Of a stretch of 64,000 nucleotides of DNA, positions 7,648 to 16,623 are shown in pieces. The DNA is taken from positions 434,001-498,000 of the forward strand of contig NZ_QPKV01000006.1 of the NCBI RefSeq assembly GCF_003339865.1. Reading direction: 5' to 3'. Numbering within the stretch: the first letter of the stretch is position 1; each line of letters starts with the position of its first letter. The notes under the pieces are model-generated. The model saw only the letters and a list, made by a program, of their open reading frames with translations, had not been told where the DNA came from and ran no database searches. The DNA comes from Pedobacter chinensis (GTDB lineage: Bacteria; Bacteroidota; Bacteroidia; Sphingobacteriales; Sphingobacteriaceae). The translations under genes and the position numbers were made by a program.

Positions 7648-10600
7648 CTACCTCGATTCAATCCATTTACGGGCATTCACAAAAGCTTCCATCCATGGAG
7701 AAACCTCATCTTTACGTCCCGCAGGATAATTTGCCCAATGCCATTGAAATAATGAACGCTCAATGTGAGGCATCATCACTAAATGACGTCCGGTTTCATC
7801 ACACATCATTGCGGTATTGTAATCAGAACCATTCGGACTGGCCGGATAACTCTCGTAGGCATATTTAGCTACGATTTTATATTTATCTTCTGAATAAGGT
7901 AGTGAGAATCTTCCTTCGCCATGCGATACCCATACACCTAATGTGCTGCCCGCTAAACTCGATAGCATAACCGAATTATTTTCCTGCAAGGTTAATGAAG
8001 TGAAAATACTTTCATGTTTGCCACTCTTGTTGTGCAACATTTTGGGTTTCTCGTCATGGTTTTTATTGATTAAACCGAGTTCTACAAATAATTGACAACC
8101 ATTACATATACCAACCGATAAAGTATCAGGACGGGCAAAGAATTTCTCTAAGGCAACCCTTGCCTTTTCATTGTATAAAAATGCACCGGCCCAACCTTTG
8201 GCAGATCCCAAAACATCAGAGTTAGAGAAACCACCAACTGCACCAATAAACTGGATATCTTCTAAGTTTTCTCTACCAGTAATTAAATCAGTCATGTGCA
8301 CATCTTTCACATCAAAACCTGCCAAATACATGGCATTGGCCAATTCACGCTCAGAGTTACTTCCTTTTTCGCGGATAATTGCCGCTTTAGGTCGTGGATT
8401 AGCTGAATCAATTACAGGTCTTTTGCCATCAAATTGCGGAGGGAAATTATACTTTAGAACTTGATTTTTATAATTATCATAACGTTCTTTTGCTAAACCA
8501 GCCCCAGTTTGCTTGCTATCTAATAAATAGGAGGTTTTGAACCAGACATCACGTAAATGGTCAATATCAAAACTCAGATGATTGGAAGCATTTTTCACTG
8601 TTAGTGTAGCTGTCGAGCTTACCGCTCCAATTTTGTGGAAAGCAACTCCTGCCGCTGTTAAGGTGTTTTCAACTGAAGCTTCAGCCTGGAATACCAGGGC
8701 AATGTTTTCAGCAAATAATACCTTGATTGTATCTTGTTCTGCCAGTGAAGATAAATCTATCGATGCACCTAAATCACGGTCTGCGAAACACATCTCTAAT
8801 AAAGTGGTAATTAAACCGCCACTACCAATATCATGACCTGCCTGAATTTTACCTTCCTTAATTAACTGCTGAATGGTGTTAAATGCTTTCGAAAACTGAT
8901 CTGTATTTTTAATATCAGGTGTTTCTGTTCCGATTTTATTTAAAATCTGAGCAAATGATGAACCACCTAGTTTATAAGTATCATTAGAAAGATTGATATA
9001 GTAAATGCAACCACCATCCTTTTGAAGAACCGGTTCAACAACCTTCGTAATATCAGTACAGTTGGCACCTGCAGAAATAATAACTGTTCCTGGTGCAATA
9101 ACATCGCCGTCTTTGTATTTCTGTTTCATCGACAATGAATCTTTCCCTGTCGGGATGTTGATTCCTAAATCAATGGCAAAATCAGAACAAGCTTTAACGG
9201 CTGTATATAAACGTGCATCTTCGCCTTCGTTTTTGCAAGCCCACATCCAGTTCGCTGAAAGTGAAACGCTTTTTAAACCATCTTTTAAAGGTGCCCAGAT
9301 AATGTTTGATAAAGATTCTGCAATGGCATTGCGACTACCAGCGGCTGGATCAATCAAAGCAGAGAGGGGAGCATGCCCTACAGAGGTGGCAATTCCTTCT
9401 TTGCCCTGGAAATCCAAAGCCATAACACCGCAATTGTTCAGTGGTAATTGTAATGGTCCGGCACACTGTTGTTTTGCCACACGGCCACCCACGCAACGAT
9501 CAACTTTGTTGGTTAACCAATCTTTAGCTGCAACAGCTTCCAGTTGTAAAACCTGCTCTAAATAAGTATTTAATTCGGCCTGATCGTAAGTAACCGCTTC
9601 GTATTTTCGATCTACGGTTTGATCTTCCATCACAATTTTAGGAGAACTGCCAAACATAGCGGCCAGTTCCAAATCCATTGGTTTGATGCCTGAAGTTTCA
9701 GATTTAAAAGTAAAACGATGATCACCTGTTACTTTACCTACCGTATACATAGGAGAACGTTCGCGATCAGCAATTTTTTGTAAAGTATCAATATGTTCGT
9801 TGCCGATAACCAATCCCATCCTTTCCTGAGATTCATTACCGATAATTTCTTTCGCAGATAGGGTAGGATCACCTACAGGAAGTTTATCCAGATTAATCAA
9901 TCCACCGGTTTCTTCGACCAGTTCTGATAAACAGTTTAAGTGTCCGCCGGCACCATGGTCGTGGATGGATATAATGGAGTTGTGATCACTTTCTACCATC
10001 CCGCGAACAGCATTGGCCGCACGTTTCTGCATTTCAGGGTTAGATCTTTGGATGGCATTTAATTCAATTCCAGAACCATGCTGACCAGTATCAGCAGATG
10101 AAACTGCCGCGCCACCCATTCCAATTCTATAATTTTCGCCTCCAAGAATAACGATGTTATCGCCTTCCTGTGGTTTTAATTTCTGAGCCTGATTTGCTTT
10201 ACCATAACCAATACCACCAGCGAGCATAATTACCTTGTCGAAACCTAATTTTCTGCTGTTTTCTTCATGCTCGAAAGTTAAAACCGAACCTGTAATTAAT
10301 GGCTGACCGAATTTATTTCCAAAATCTGTAGCACCGTTTGATGCTTTGATCAGGATATCCATCGGTGTTTGGTATAACCATTCTCTTTCTTCCACACCTT
10401 TTTCCCAGGAGCGGTTGTCTTCTAAACGGGATAGCGCTGTCATATAAACCGCTGTTCCAGCTAATGGTAAAGAGCCTTGTCCGCCCGCTAAACGGTCTCT
10501 GATTTCGCCACCAGAACCTGTTGCAGCACCGTTGAATGGCTCAACTGTAGTAGGGAAATTATGCGTTTCTGCCTTTAATGAGATGACCGAATCGAAATCA

Positions 10601-11307
10601 CTGGTGGTATAAAAATCAGGAATATCAGCACGTTTAGGGGCAAATTGCTGTACTTTCGGACCTTTTATAAAGGCCACATTGTCTTTATAAGCAGAAACGA
10701 TATCGTTAGGGTTTTCTTCTGATGTTTTACGGATGAGTTTAAAAAGTGAAGTAGGCTGTTCTACACCATCAATCACAAACTTTCCGTTAAATATTTTATG
10801 GCGGCAATGTTCTGAATTTACTTGTGAGAAACCAAAAACTTCCGAATCAGTTAAAGGCCTTTCCAGGTTTTTCGCCAGTGTGTTTAAGTAATCAACCTCC
10901 TCATCACTTAAAGATAAGCCCTCTTGTTTGTTGTATGCCGCAATATCGGTAATCTGAAGGATAGGTTCGGGCTTAATATCAATGGTATAAACATCCTGAT
11001 CAAGCTTACCATATTTTTGGGAAAGCATGGGGTCATAATCAGAAAAATCATCGGCAACTTTCTTGAATTCTTCAATTCTGATGATGCCTTGCATGTCCAT
11101 GTTTTGCGTAATTTCTACCGCATTGGTACTCCATGGAGTAATCATTGCTGCTCTTGGTCCTACATAAAAACCGCTCAAAGCAGTTTCTTGTGAGATTTTG
11201 GCGCCGCCAAATAACCATTCAAGTTTAGTAATATCATTGGGAGTAAGCGTTTTATCTGTTTGTAGAACAAAAACCGCCTGCGATTGACTAAGGAAGAAAT
11301 GAATCAT
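7648..11307 (-). CDS. purL: phosphoribosylformylglycinamidine synthase, single-chain
   Basis: This 1219-residue enzyme converts FGAR, glutamine and ATP to FGAM, step four of purine synthesis. It is the long form, with linker, synthetase and glutaminase domains in one chain, as in Proteobacteria. The synthetase part shows VNSEHCRHKIFNG, LKAETHNFPTTVEPFNGAATGSGGEIRD and IHDHGAGG. The C-terminal glutaminase has the nucleophile in GICNGCQLFVELG, then VSHGEGRF and MPHIERSLFQWHWANYP. I chose the ATG at 11307. A TTG at 11328 would add seven residues, but it overlaps a -7 promoter box. Length and motifs are complete, with no sign of damage. Confidence 0.97.
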   Translation of the reverse strand: MIHFFLSQSQAVFVLQTDKTLTPNDITKLEWLFGGAKISQETALSGFYVGPRAAMITPWSTNAVEITQNMDMQGIIRIEEFKKVADDFSDYDPMLSQKYGKLDQDVYTIDIKPEPILQITDIAAYNKQEGLSLSDEEVDYLNTLAKNLERPLTDSEVFGFSQVNSEHCRHKIFNGKFVIDGVEQPTSLFKLIRKTSEENPNDIVSAYKDNVAFIKGPKVQQFAPKRADIPDFYTTSDFDSVISLKAETHNFPTTVEPFNGAATGSGGEIRDRLAGGQGSLPLAGTAVYMTALSRLEDNRSWEKGVEEREWLYQTPMDILIKASNGATDFGNKFGQPLITGSVLTFEHEENSRKLGFDKVIMLAGGIGYGKANQAQKLKPQEGDNIVILGGENYRIGMGGAAVSSADTGQHGSGIELNAIQRSNPEMQKRAANAVRGMVESDHNSIISIHDHGAGGHLNCLSELVEETGGLINLDKLPVGDPTLSAKEIIGNESQERMGLVIGNEHIDTLQKIADRERSPMYTVGKVTGDHRFTFKSETSGIKPMDLELAAMFGSSPKIVMEDQTVDRKYEAVTYDQAELNTYLEQVLQLEAVAAKDWLTNKVDRCVGGRVAKQQCAGPLQLPLNNCGVMALDFQGKEGIATSVGHAPLSALIDPAAGSRNAIAESLSNIIWAPLKDGLKSVSLSANWMWACKNEGEDARLYTAVKACSDFAIDLGINIPTGKDSLSMKQKYKDGDVIAPGTVIISAGANCTDITKVVEPVLQKDGGCIYYINLSNDTYKLGGSSFAQILNKIGTETPDIKNTDQFSKAFNTIQQLIKEGKIQAGHDIGSGGLITTLLEMCFADRDLGASIDLSSLAEQDTIKVLFAENIALVFQAEASVENTLTAAGVAFHKIGAVSSTATLTVKNASNHLSFDIDHLRDVWFKTSYLLDSKQTGAGLAKERYDNYKNQVLKYNFPPQFDGKRPVIDSANPRPKAAIIREKGSNSERELANAMYLAGFDVKDVHMTDLITGRENLEDIQFIGAVGGFSNSDVLGSAKGWAGAFLYNEKARVALEKFFARPDTLSVGICNGCQLFVELGLINKNHDEKPKMLHNKSGKHESIFTSLTLQENNSVMLSSLAGSTLGVWVSHGEGRFSLPYSEDKYKIVAKYAYESYPASPNGSDYNTAMMCDETGRHLVMMPHIERSLFQWHWANYPAGRKDEVSPWMEAFVNARKWIESR

Positions 11308-11325
11308 GCTTTTTTTTTGAAGTTG

Positions 11326-11333
11326 CAAATTTA
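11326..11333 (-). promoter_or_regulatory. -7 promoter element of purL
   Basis: TAAATTTG on the minus strand fits TAnnTTTG and lies 18 bases upstream of the chosen ATG. It overlaps the alternative TTG codon at 11328, which argues that translation starts at 11307. No clear -33 box is visible. Confidence 0.4.
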
Positions 11334-11340
11334 GGGTTTT

Positions 11341-11610
11341 TTAATTTAATGAGTGAATGATTAGGAGATAGAATGAGTTAATTTTAAATGACCTAATGTC
11401 ATAATAATGATTGAGAAACTGGGTTTTGAATGGGAGGATGTTGTGGTAATGAATGGATGAGCGGGTTTTAAATGGGCCAATGTTGCGAATTATATCTACA
11501 TTAACCATTTTATAGGGCTTTATCTTTCAAATTCACTCATTTAATCATTCAAAATTCAATCATTTTTATGCAGTTTTGCCTTTCAAATTCACTTATTCAA
11601 ATTTCAATCA
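11341..11610. repeat. low-complexity inverted heptamer-like array
   Basis: The left half (11345-11480) repeats units such as GAATGA, AATGAGTG and GGGTTTTGAATGG. The right half (11530-11610) repeats their complements ATTCACTCATT, AATCATTCAA and ATTCAATCA. The two halves form a loose inverted repeat around a centre near 11500. The right half ends exactly at the ATG of the VOC gene. No gene is seen. Confidence 0.55.
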
Positions 11611-11994
11611 ATGTTTAACAGTATCCACCATATTGCCATCATTTGCTCCGATTATGAAAAATCAAAAGATTTTTATGTGAATAAATTGGGTTTTACAGTT
11701 TTGGCTGAGGTTTACCGGGCAGAACGCAAATCTTATAAGTTAGATCTTGCCGTTAACGGAGTATATCAGATTGAACTTTTTTCTTTTGAAAATCCTCCAG
11801 CCCGACCATCAAGACCCGAGGCGCAGGGACTACGTCACTTAGCTTTTGAAGTTGATGATATTGAACAAGAAATTGCGAGATTAAATAACCATCATATATC
11901 AACTGAGCCTGTTCGTATTGATGAGTTTACAGAGAAAAAATTTACTTTCTTTGCTGATCCTGATGGTTTGCCGTTAGAGTTGTATGAAAAATAA
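11611..11994 (+). CDS. VOC family protein (glyoxalase/YaeR-like)
   Basis: This 127-residue protein is a single vicinal-oxygen-chelate domain. It shows two beta-alpha-beta-beta-beta modules, with the first metal-ligand region at SIHHIAIICSDYEKSKDFYVNKLGF and a second at GLRHLAFEVDDIEQE. The C-terminal DPDGLPLELYE carries the usual metal-binding glutamate. Its closest recognisable relatives are the YaeR / SMU1112c-type glyoxalase-like proteins, whose substrates are unknown. The conserved first histidine (H7 or H8) and terminal glutamate suggest it still binds a divalent metal. It precedes the methyltransferase gene by 77 bases on the same strand, so the two may be co-transcribed. Confidence 0.88.
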   Translation: MFNSIHHIAIICSDYEKSKDFYVNKLGFTVLAEVYRAERKSYKLDLAVNGVYQIELFSFENPPARPSRPEAQGLRHLAFEVDDIEQEIARLNNHHISTEPVRIDEFTEKKFTFFADPDGLPLELYEK

Positions 11995-12071
11995 GGTTGT
12001 TAGTGTTTGAGGTGGTTAGATTGTAAAGATGGATTAGGATTTAGCGATTAGTTCAATCGTAAATAGAAGAT

Positions 12072-12773
12072 ATGAGCGTTTTTAAATTCAAGCAATTTGA
12101 AGTAGATCAAACAGGTTGTGCCATGAAAATCAACACTGATGGGGTTTTGATAGCTGCTATGGCAAATCACATCAACCCTAAAACTGTATTGGATATTGGA
12201 ACCGGTACTGGTGTAATTGCGCTTATGCTTGCACAACGCTTTCCAGATGCTAATATTGAAGCCGTAGAAATTGATCGGCAGGCATCAGAAACCGCAAATA
12301 AGAATTTTCTATTGTCCATTTTCAGCGATCGGTTGTCCGTTAATAACATAGCCATCGAACAATACAACAATGCGCAAAAGTTCGATTTGATTGTTTCCAA
12401 TCCCCCGTTTTTTGTTAACGATTTAAAAAACGAAGAAATGAGAAAAGGTATAGCCAGACATGCAGATGTGGATTTTTTTGGAATGTTAATCGAAAAGTCA
12501 AATGAACTGCTAAGTGAAACCGGGAAATTGTGGCTGATTCTTCCCATCAAACAAGCAAACGACATTGTTACTGCTGCTGGAACGTATCAATTATCACTTT
12601 TAGAAAGAATCCACATCCACTCCGATGAAAGTAAACCTGCTTTCAGGCAAATTATTTGTTTAGGCAGGGAAGAAGGTAATACAAAAGAAACTGATTTTTA
12701 TATTTATGAATCTTTTCAGGAACACACCTCAATTTATAAGCAGCTTCTTAAAGATTTTTTCCTGGCTTTTTAG
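12072..12773 (+). CDS. trmN6: tRNA1(Val) (adenine(37)-N6)-methyltransferase-like
   Basis: This 233-residue SAM-dependent methyltransferase matches the TrmN6/YfiC family, which methylates N6 of adenosine 37 in tRNA-Val. It opens with FKFKQFEVDQTGCAMKINTDGVLIAAM, a family-specific entry. Motif I is VLDIGTGTGVIALMLAQRFP at about residues 39-58, an acidic loop AVEID follows, and the catalytic motif IVSNPPFF is at about 107-114. The NPPF motif marks it as a base N-methyltransferase. The length is normal. It follows the VOC gene closely. Confidence 0.9.
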   Translation: MSVFKFKQFEVDQTGCAMKINTDGVLIAAMANHINPKTVLDIGTGTGVIALMLAQRFPDANIEAVEIDRQASETANKNFLLSIFSDRLSVNNIAIEQYNNAQKFDLIVSNPPFFVNDLKNEEMRKGIARHADVDFFGMLIEKSNELLSETGKLWLILPIKQANDIVTAAGTYQLSLLERIHIHSDESKPAFRQIICLGREEGNTKETDFYIYESFQEHTSIYKQLLKDFFLAF

Positions 12774-13829
12774 CACATGGTAAACGGATGATGAGTTATC
12801 GTATGGGCCTATGTCATCGGTTGTGCATCATTCCCGTAAAACCAATCGTGTGGCCGCAAATATTTTTCAGGCCATTCATTCCCACACAGAGGTGCGAACC
12901 CAATGTCATTAAATTAATGCAATTTTTTGTCATTCTGAGGGATAATTTATTTTGCTTCGCAGCTACTTCGTGGTCATAAAAATCAATATAAATAACGTTG
13001 AGATTCTTTCAGGTGTTTGCCGCAGATACCGCTGATTACGCCCATAAAAATAAAGTCTGCGGGATAATATTTCTTTAAGAATTTAAATTGGAATAGTGAT
13101 TAGCAATATATTACCAAAATATATCAATGGTAGCGTAACGAAGAATCTGTAATCTATAAGCATTGGTTGTAGTTTTGCTCAGATTTAGTTGCCTGGTTAT
13201 TTACATTAGCATTCCATCACCTGAGGATTATTCATTAAAACATTATTTTCAATTGTACTCATGCCTGCTTTGCACTGCATTCAGAAGGTTGTTAACGGAT
13301 TTTGTCATTCTGAGTGCAACGAAGACCGCGAAGCAGCTACGAAGTAAATCTCTGGCCTATGGGCGCTGTTTCTGGTTTACCACTGATTTTGTTTTGTAAA
13401 AGGTAATGCTATTACTAAAGTTTGTGTTTTATCTCCCGCAGATTATTCAATCATAACATTATTTCAATTGTACTCATGCTTGCCCGCAGGTATTCACTGA
13501 ATGACAAGCACTGTCCGAAAAGTTGTCATTCAAAGATGACAATTTTTTAAAATAATGACATTAGATGGGAACCTTCTTTCAGCTACACAATTAAATCAGG
13601 TATGACCCAAAGTTTTAAAGATGTATTCAAACAATAGATGACTTGAATAAAAAAAAGATAATATTGTATAATAAATGCTTGATTTTTTAGGACGGGGTTT
13701 TAATAAAAGAAGAAATTAACTTCGTTATCTAAATCGGTGTTTCTTTAATAGATTTGGCCATGATTACCGCTGGATTTTGTAAATCACGATCCAATGAATT
13801 GTGAATCATGTTCCATTAAACTTTACAAA
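12774..13829. repeat. gene-free kilobase with dispersed repeats
   Basis: No convincing gene lies here. Two 43-bp copies, 13226-13268 and 13441-13483, share GATTATTCA, ACATTATTTCAATTG and TACTCATGC. Fragments of another dispersed element, TGTCATTCTGAG followed by GCTTCGCAGCTACTTCGTGG or its complement, occur at about 12929-12974 and 13303-13350. A third, CCGCAGATACCGCTGATTACGC, lies near 13020 with an echo (CCCGCAGATTATTC) at 13436. These look like interspersed repeat debris. The segment 13550-13829 is AT-rich without recognisable features. Confidence 0.6.
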
Positions 13830-14321
13830 ATGAAAAAAATAGGGTTAATTTCTGACACGCATGGTTTTTTAGATGATGCTGTTTTTAAACACTTCGATCA
13901 GGTTGATGAAATCTGGCATGCCGGAGATTTTGGTCCAAATGTTGCCGGACCTTTGGCGGCATTTAAACCTTTACGTGGAGTATCGGGAAACATTGATGAT
14001 GCATTAATCAGATCGGAATTTCCTGAACAAAATCGTTTTAGCTGCGAACAGGTGGATGTATTGATGGTTCACATTGGCGGATACCCCGGCAGATACTCTT
14101 CTTATGTTAAGCCAGAAATATACACTAACCCTCCTAAATTATTTATTACAGGACATTCACATATTTTAAAAGTGATGTTTGATGAAAAGATAAAATGTTT
14201 ACATATAAACCCGGGTGCAGCGGGAAAACAAGGCTGGCATAAAGTGAGAACCTTGATTCGGTTTTGCATAACTGACGAAAATATTCATACCTTAGAGGTC
14301 ATAGAATTATCAGGTAGATAA
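13830..14321 (+). CDS. YfcE-like metallophosphoesterase
   Basis: This 163-residue protein belongs to the calcineurin-like phosphoesterases of the YfcE/MJ0936 type. The dimetal motifs are all present: SDTHG near the N-terminus, HAGDFG, GVSGNID, and GHSHILK late in the chain. The asparagine and three histidines needed for metal binding are therefore kept. Related enzymes hydrolyse phosphodiesters in the cytoplasm, but the natural substrate is not known. I chose the ATG at 13830 because [12 protein letters not shown] is the canonical N-terminus; the in-frame ATG at 13794 adds 12 Cys-containing residues not seen in the family. fbp follows 19 bases later, suggesting an operon. Confidence 0.88.
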   Translation: MKKIGLISDTHGFLDDAVFKHFDQVDEIWHAGDFGPNVAGPLAAFKPLRGVSGNIDDALIRSEFPEQNRFSCEQVDVLMVHIGGYPGRYSSYVKPEIYTNPPKLFITGHSHILKVMFDEKIKCLHINPGAAGKQGWHKVRTLIRFCITDENIHTLEVIELSGR

Positions 14322-14340
14322 TGTAAAATATACACTAAGT

Positions 14341-15420
14341 ATGATTTGCGGCGTAAAAACACTAGGACAATTTATTATAGAAAAACAGGCTGATTTTCCT
14401 TATGCTAAAGGAGAGCTTTCCAGATTATTAAGGGACATTGGTATAGCGGCGAAAATTGTAAACAGAGAAATCAACAAGGCTGGCCTGGTGGATATTTTAG
14501 GTGATATGGGTACTACAAATATTCAGGGTGAGGAACAAAAGAAACTGGATGTATATGCCGATGAACAATTTATTGCGGCGTTGACCAGTGGGGGGGAATG
14601 TTGCATTGTGGCCACAGAGGAGGAAGATGAAATTATCCATATTGAATCGCCTGTTTCTCAAAATGCAAAATATATTGTTTGCATTGATCCTTTGGATGGT
14701 TCTTCAAATACCGATGTGAATGTTGCAGTGGGCACTATTTTCTCTATTTATCGCAGGAAATCTACCGATGGGAAGGCAAGTATTACCGATGTTTTACAAA
14801 AAGGAACGGAGCAGGTTGCAGCGGGTTATATTATTTATGGTTCTTCAACCATGTTGGTTTATACCACAGGAAAAGGCGTTAATGGTTTTACATTAGATCC
14901 ATCCATTGGCGAATTTTGTTTGTCGCATCCGCAGATGAAAATTCCGGAAACAGGATATATGTATTCGGTTAATGAAGGAAACTATGTTCATTTTCCTGAC
15001 GGCGTAAAAAAATATATTAAATATTGCCAGGTGGAAGATGAGGCCACCAGACGACCTTATACCTCAAGGTATATAGGCTCAATGGTAGGCGATATTCATA
15101 GAAGCTTGATTAAAGGTGGGATTTATATTTACCCAACCACTTCCCGGTCGCCAAACGGTAAACTCAGGTTGCTTTATGAATGTAATCCGATGGCATTTAT
15201 CATTGAGCAGGCCGGAGGGAAAGCAAGTACAGGCTTTGACCGGATTTTAGATATTGTGCCAACAGAATTACATCAGCGTGTCCCGATTTTTATCGGATCA
15301 AAGAAAATGGTAGAGAAAGCAGAAGAAATGATGTTGCTTTATACTGCCAAATCAATATCTGTTGAACAAAAGGTAGAAGCCAAACTGGAAGATTTAGGTG
15401 TGATTGGCGGAATTGATTAA
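14341..15420 (+). CDS. fbp: fructose-1,6-bisphosphatase, class I
   Basis: This 359-residue enzyme hydrolyses fructose 1,6-bisphosphate to fructose 6-phosphate in gluconeogenesis. The class I signature is complete: VATEEEDE for metal binding, the [23 protein letters not shown] block, and the substrate region with [18 protein letters not shown] and YPTT. The C-terminal [20 protein letters not shown] is also typical. The ATG at 14341 gives [12 protein letters not shown]; a slightly later start is possible but the length fits. It is close behind the phosphoesterase gene and convergent with rnhA, with only 24 bases between stops. Confidence 0.96.
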   Translation: MICGVKTLGQFIIEKQADFPYAKGELSRLLRDIGIAAKIVNREINKAGLVDILGDMGTTNIQGEEQKKLDVYADEQFIAALTSGGECCIVATEEEDEIIHIESPVSQNAKYIVCIDPLDGSSNTDVNVAVGTIFSIYRRKSTDGKASITDVLQKGTEQVAAGYIIYGSSTMLVYTTGKGVNGFTLDPSIGEFCLSHPQMKIPETGYMYSVNEGNYVHFPDGVKKYIKYCQVEDEATRRPYTSRYIGSMVGDIHRSLIKGGIYIYPTTSRSPNGKLRLLYECNPMAFIIEQAGGKASTGFDRILDIVPTELHQRVPIFIGSKKMVEKAEEMMLLYTAKSISVEQKVEAKLEDLGVIGGID

Positions 15421-15444
15421 TATAAACTTGCTTAAATAGCGGGA

Positions 15445-15912
15445 TTATAACAACTTATTGCGTTCTGCTTCAAATACTGTATCAATGGCTAAATTTTGCT
15501 TGTCCTGCGAGGCAAAAACAGCTAACATGTCGCACCGTTCATTTTCCGGATGGGCATTGTGGCCTTTGATCCAGATGAATTTGACCTGATGAAGTTTATA
15601 TAATTCAAGAAAGCGAATCCAGAGGTCTTTATTTTTCTTGTCTTTGAAATTTTTAGTTACCCAGCCAAAAACCCATTTCTTTTCAACGGCATCTACCACA
15701 TATTTGGAATCTGAATAAACGGTTACCTGCTGGTTTAAACTTTTTAAAGCTTCCAGTCCTTTAATTACTGCCAATAACTCCATGCGGTTATTAGTGGTCA
15801 TCCTGAAACCTCCGCTTAATTCTTTGTAGTGTTTGCCTGCTCTTAAAATAGTTCCATAACCTCCTGGTCCGGGGTTTCCACTTGCTGCTCCGTCTGTATA
15901 AATTTCGATCAT
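15445..15912 (-). CDS. rnhA: ribonuclease H (type 1)
   Basis: This 155-residue enzyme cleaves the RNA strand of RNA-DNA hybrids. All four catalytic acidic residues are visible: D7 in YTDGAASGNPG, E45 in NNRMELLA, D68 in VYSDSKYV and D128 in NERCDMLA. The basic handle loop region KKWVFGWVTKNFKDKKNKDLW is present, as in E. coli RNase HI. The length is the normal 150-155 residues. It is on the minus strand, convergent with fbp. Confidence 0.96.
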   Translation of the reverse strand: MIEIYTDGAASGNPGPGGYGTILRAGKHYKELSGGFRMTTNNRMELLAVIKGLEALKSLNQQVTVYSDSKYVVDAVEKKWVFGWVTKNFKDKKNKDLWIRFLELYKLHQVKFIWIKGHNAHPENERCDMLAVFASQDKQNLAIDTVFEAERNKLL

Positions 15913-16040
15913 AAAGGGTGTAAAGTTATGTTTTTAGGTTCTAAATCGCTTATTTTATTATTGGTATAAAAAATATTTTCATTTCAAATAATTGAATTTT
16001 AACCAATTAAAAAAATGTTGTTAAATCTTTAATAAAAATA

Positions 16041-16071
16041 TTTGCAAGGAATATTAAAAGTCGTACTTTTG
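16041..16071 (+). promoter_or_regulatory. consensus Bacteroidota promoter of tRNA-His
   Basis: TTTG at 16041-16044, a 19-base spacer and TACTTTTG at 16064-16071 match the TTTG-N19-TAnnTTTG consensus exactly. Transcription should begin near 16078, about ten bases before the tRNA. Confidence 0.85.
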
Positions 16072-16088
16072 TGACACTAAAAAACACG

Positions 16089-16162
16089 GTGGCTGTAGCT
16101 CAGTTGGTTAGAGTATTGGTTTGTGGTGCCGAGGGTCGTGGGTTCGAGCCCCATCAGCCACC
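16089..16162 (+). tRNA. tRNA-His (anticodon GTG)
   Basis: The 74 bases fold into a full cloverleaf. The acceptor stem GTGGCTG pairs with CAGCCAC, the D-stem is GCTC/GAGT, the anticodon stem TTGGT/GCCGA encloses loop TTGTGGT with anticodon GTG, and the T-arm is GTGGG-TTCGAGC-CCCAT. A G lies at -1 (16088) opposite C73, the histidine identity pair. The 3' flank is CCCA and not CCA, so CCA is probably added after transcription. Confidence 0.95.
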
Positions 16163-16167
16163 CCCAG

Positions 16168-16209
16168 TGGGACGAGGTCTTTTTCAGAAGATTTTCGTCC
16201 CATTTTTTT
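16168..16209 (+). terminator. rho-independent terminator of tRNA-His
   Basis: TGGGACGA at 16168-16175 pairs with TCGTCCCA at 16195-16202, followed by seven Ts. It sits six bases after the tRNA. Confidence 0.85.
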
Positions 16210-16218
16210 GTCTTTAAC

Positions 16219-16357
16219 TCTTTGAAAACGATCTCCATCATATACCAATTTTCAGGAAAAAGGTACTTATTAAATATCTTTTGCCCTCTATACCTGAATT
16301 TTCGTAAAAAAGATCTAACTTTTTTAAGTTATTAATAACATGTTCCGCTATGGGCCT
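16219..16357 (-). pseudogene. remnant of a serine recombinase C-terminus
   Basis: The minus strand reads RPIAEHVINNLKKLDLFYE, then NSGIEGKRYLISTFF; a one-base shift continues FPENWYMMEIVFKE. The same region is found in the second remnant at 33265-33694 (PIAERAIDNLMNLDLFYE and NSNVEGQRYL). The pattern of an acidic Tyr-Glu turn, a KR/QR-hydrophobic stretch and F/YPE-x-W corresponds to the C-terminal part of large serine recombinases in Bacteroidota mobile elements. Only about 45 codons remain and the frame is broken, so it is inactive. Confidence 0.55.
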
Positions 16358-16535
16358 AATATTTAAACTTTCTTTATTTTTGATATTTTTTTGTTGCACT
16401 CATTTTATAAAAAATAGCCTTATAGGTTGACCTTGCTAAAAAAATAATAGGATTTAGAGTTGTTAATATTAGAGCATAAAGGAAAAAATGTTTTTTCAAT
16501 AGATAAAATGATACCAAGTACAAATAGAAATCTTT

Positions 16536-16565
16536 AATGCATCAATTGTCAGTCATTGATGCATT
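16536..16565. terminator. 10-bp inverted repeat after the hybrid sensor gene
   Basis: AATGCATCAA at 16536-16545 and TTGATGCATT at 16556-16565 are perfect inverted repeats with a ten-base loop. It lies about 60 bases after the hybrid sensor stop and may end that transcript, but a T run is missing. The rest of 16360-16620 is AT-rich with nothing else seen. Confidence 0.4.
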
Positions 16566-16623
16566 CAGTTTAGGATTAATTTGTTTCTTAAATCTGCTTA
16601 GGTTCGATATAAAACCAATTCGG

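Noticed and set aside
9062..9565. 167-codon plus-strand frame inside purL
   Set aside because: It is antisense to a fully conserved stretch of PurL, has no recognisable domain, and is explained by the codon pattern of the opposite strand.
11308..11328. TTG start that lengthens PurL by seven residues
   Set aside because: The codon overlaps the -7 promoter box TAAATTTG, and ATG 11307 gives a normal N-terminus.
12788..13399. Short plus-strand frames in the repeat-rich gap
   Set aside because: They are made of repeat sequence, are rich in Cys and Phe, and have no conserved motif.
16089..16357. tRNA-His as attachment site of an integrated element
   Set aside because: No second copy of the tRNA 3' end is seen downstream, and the recombinase remnant is of the serine type, which does not normally use tRNA genes.
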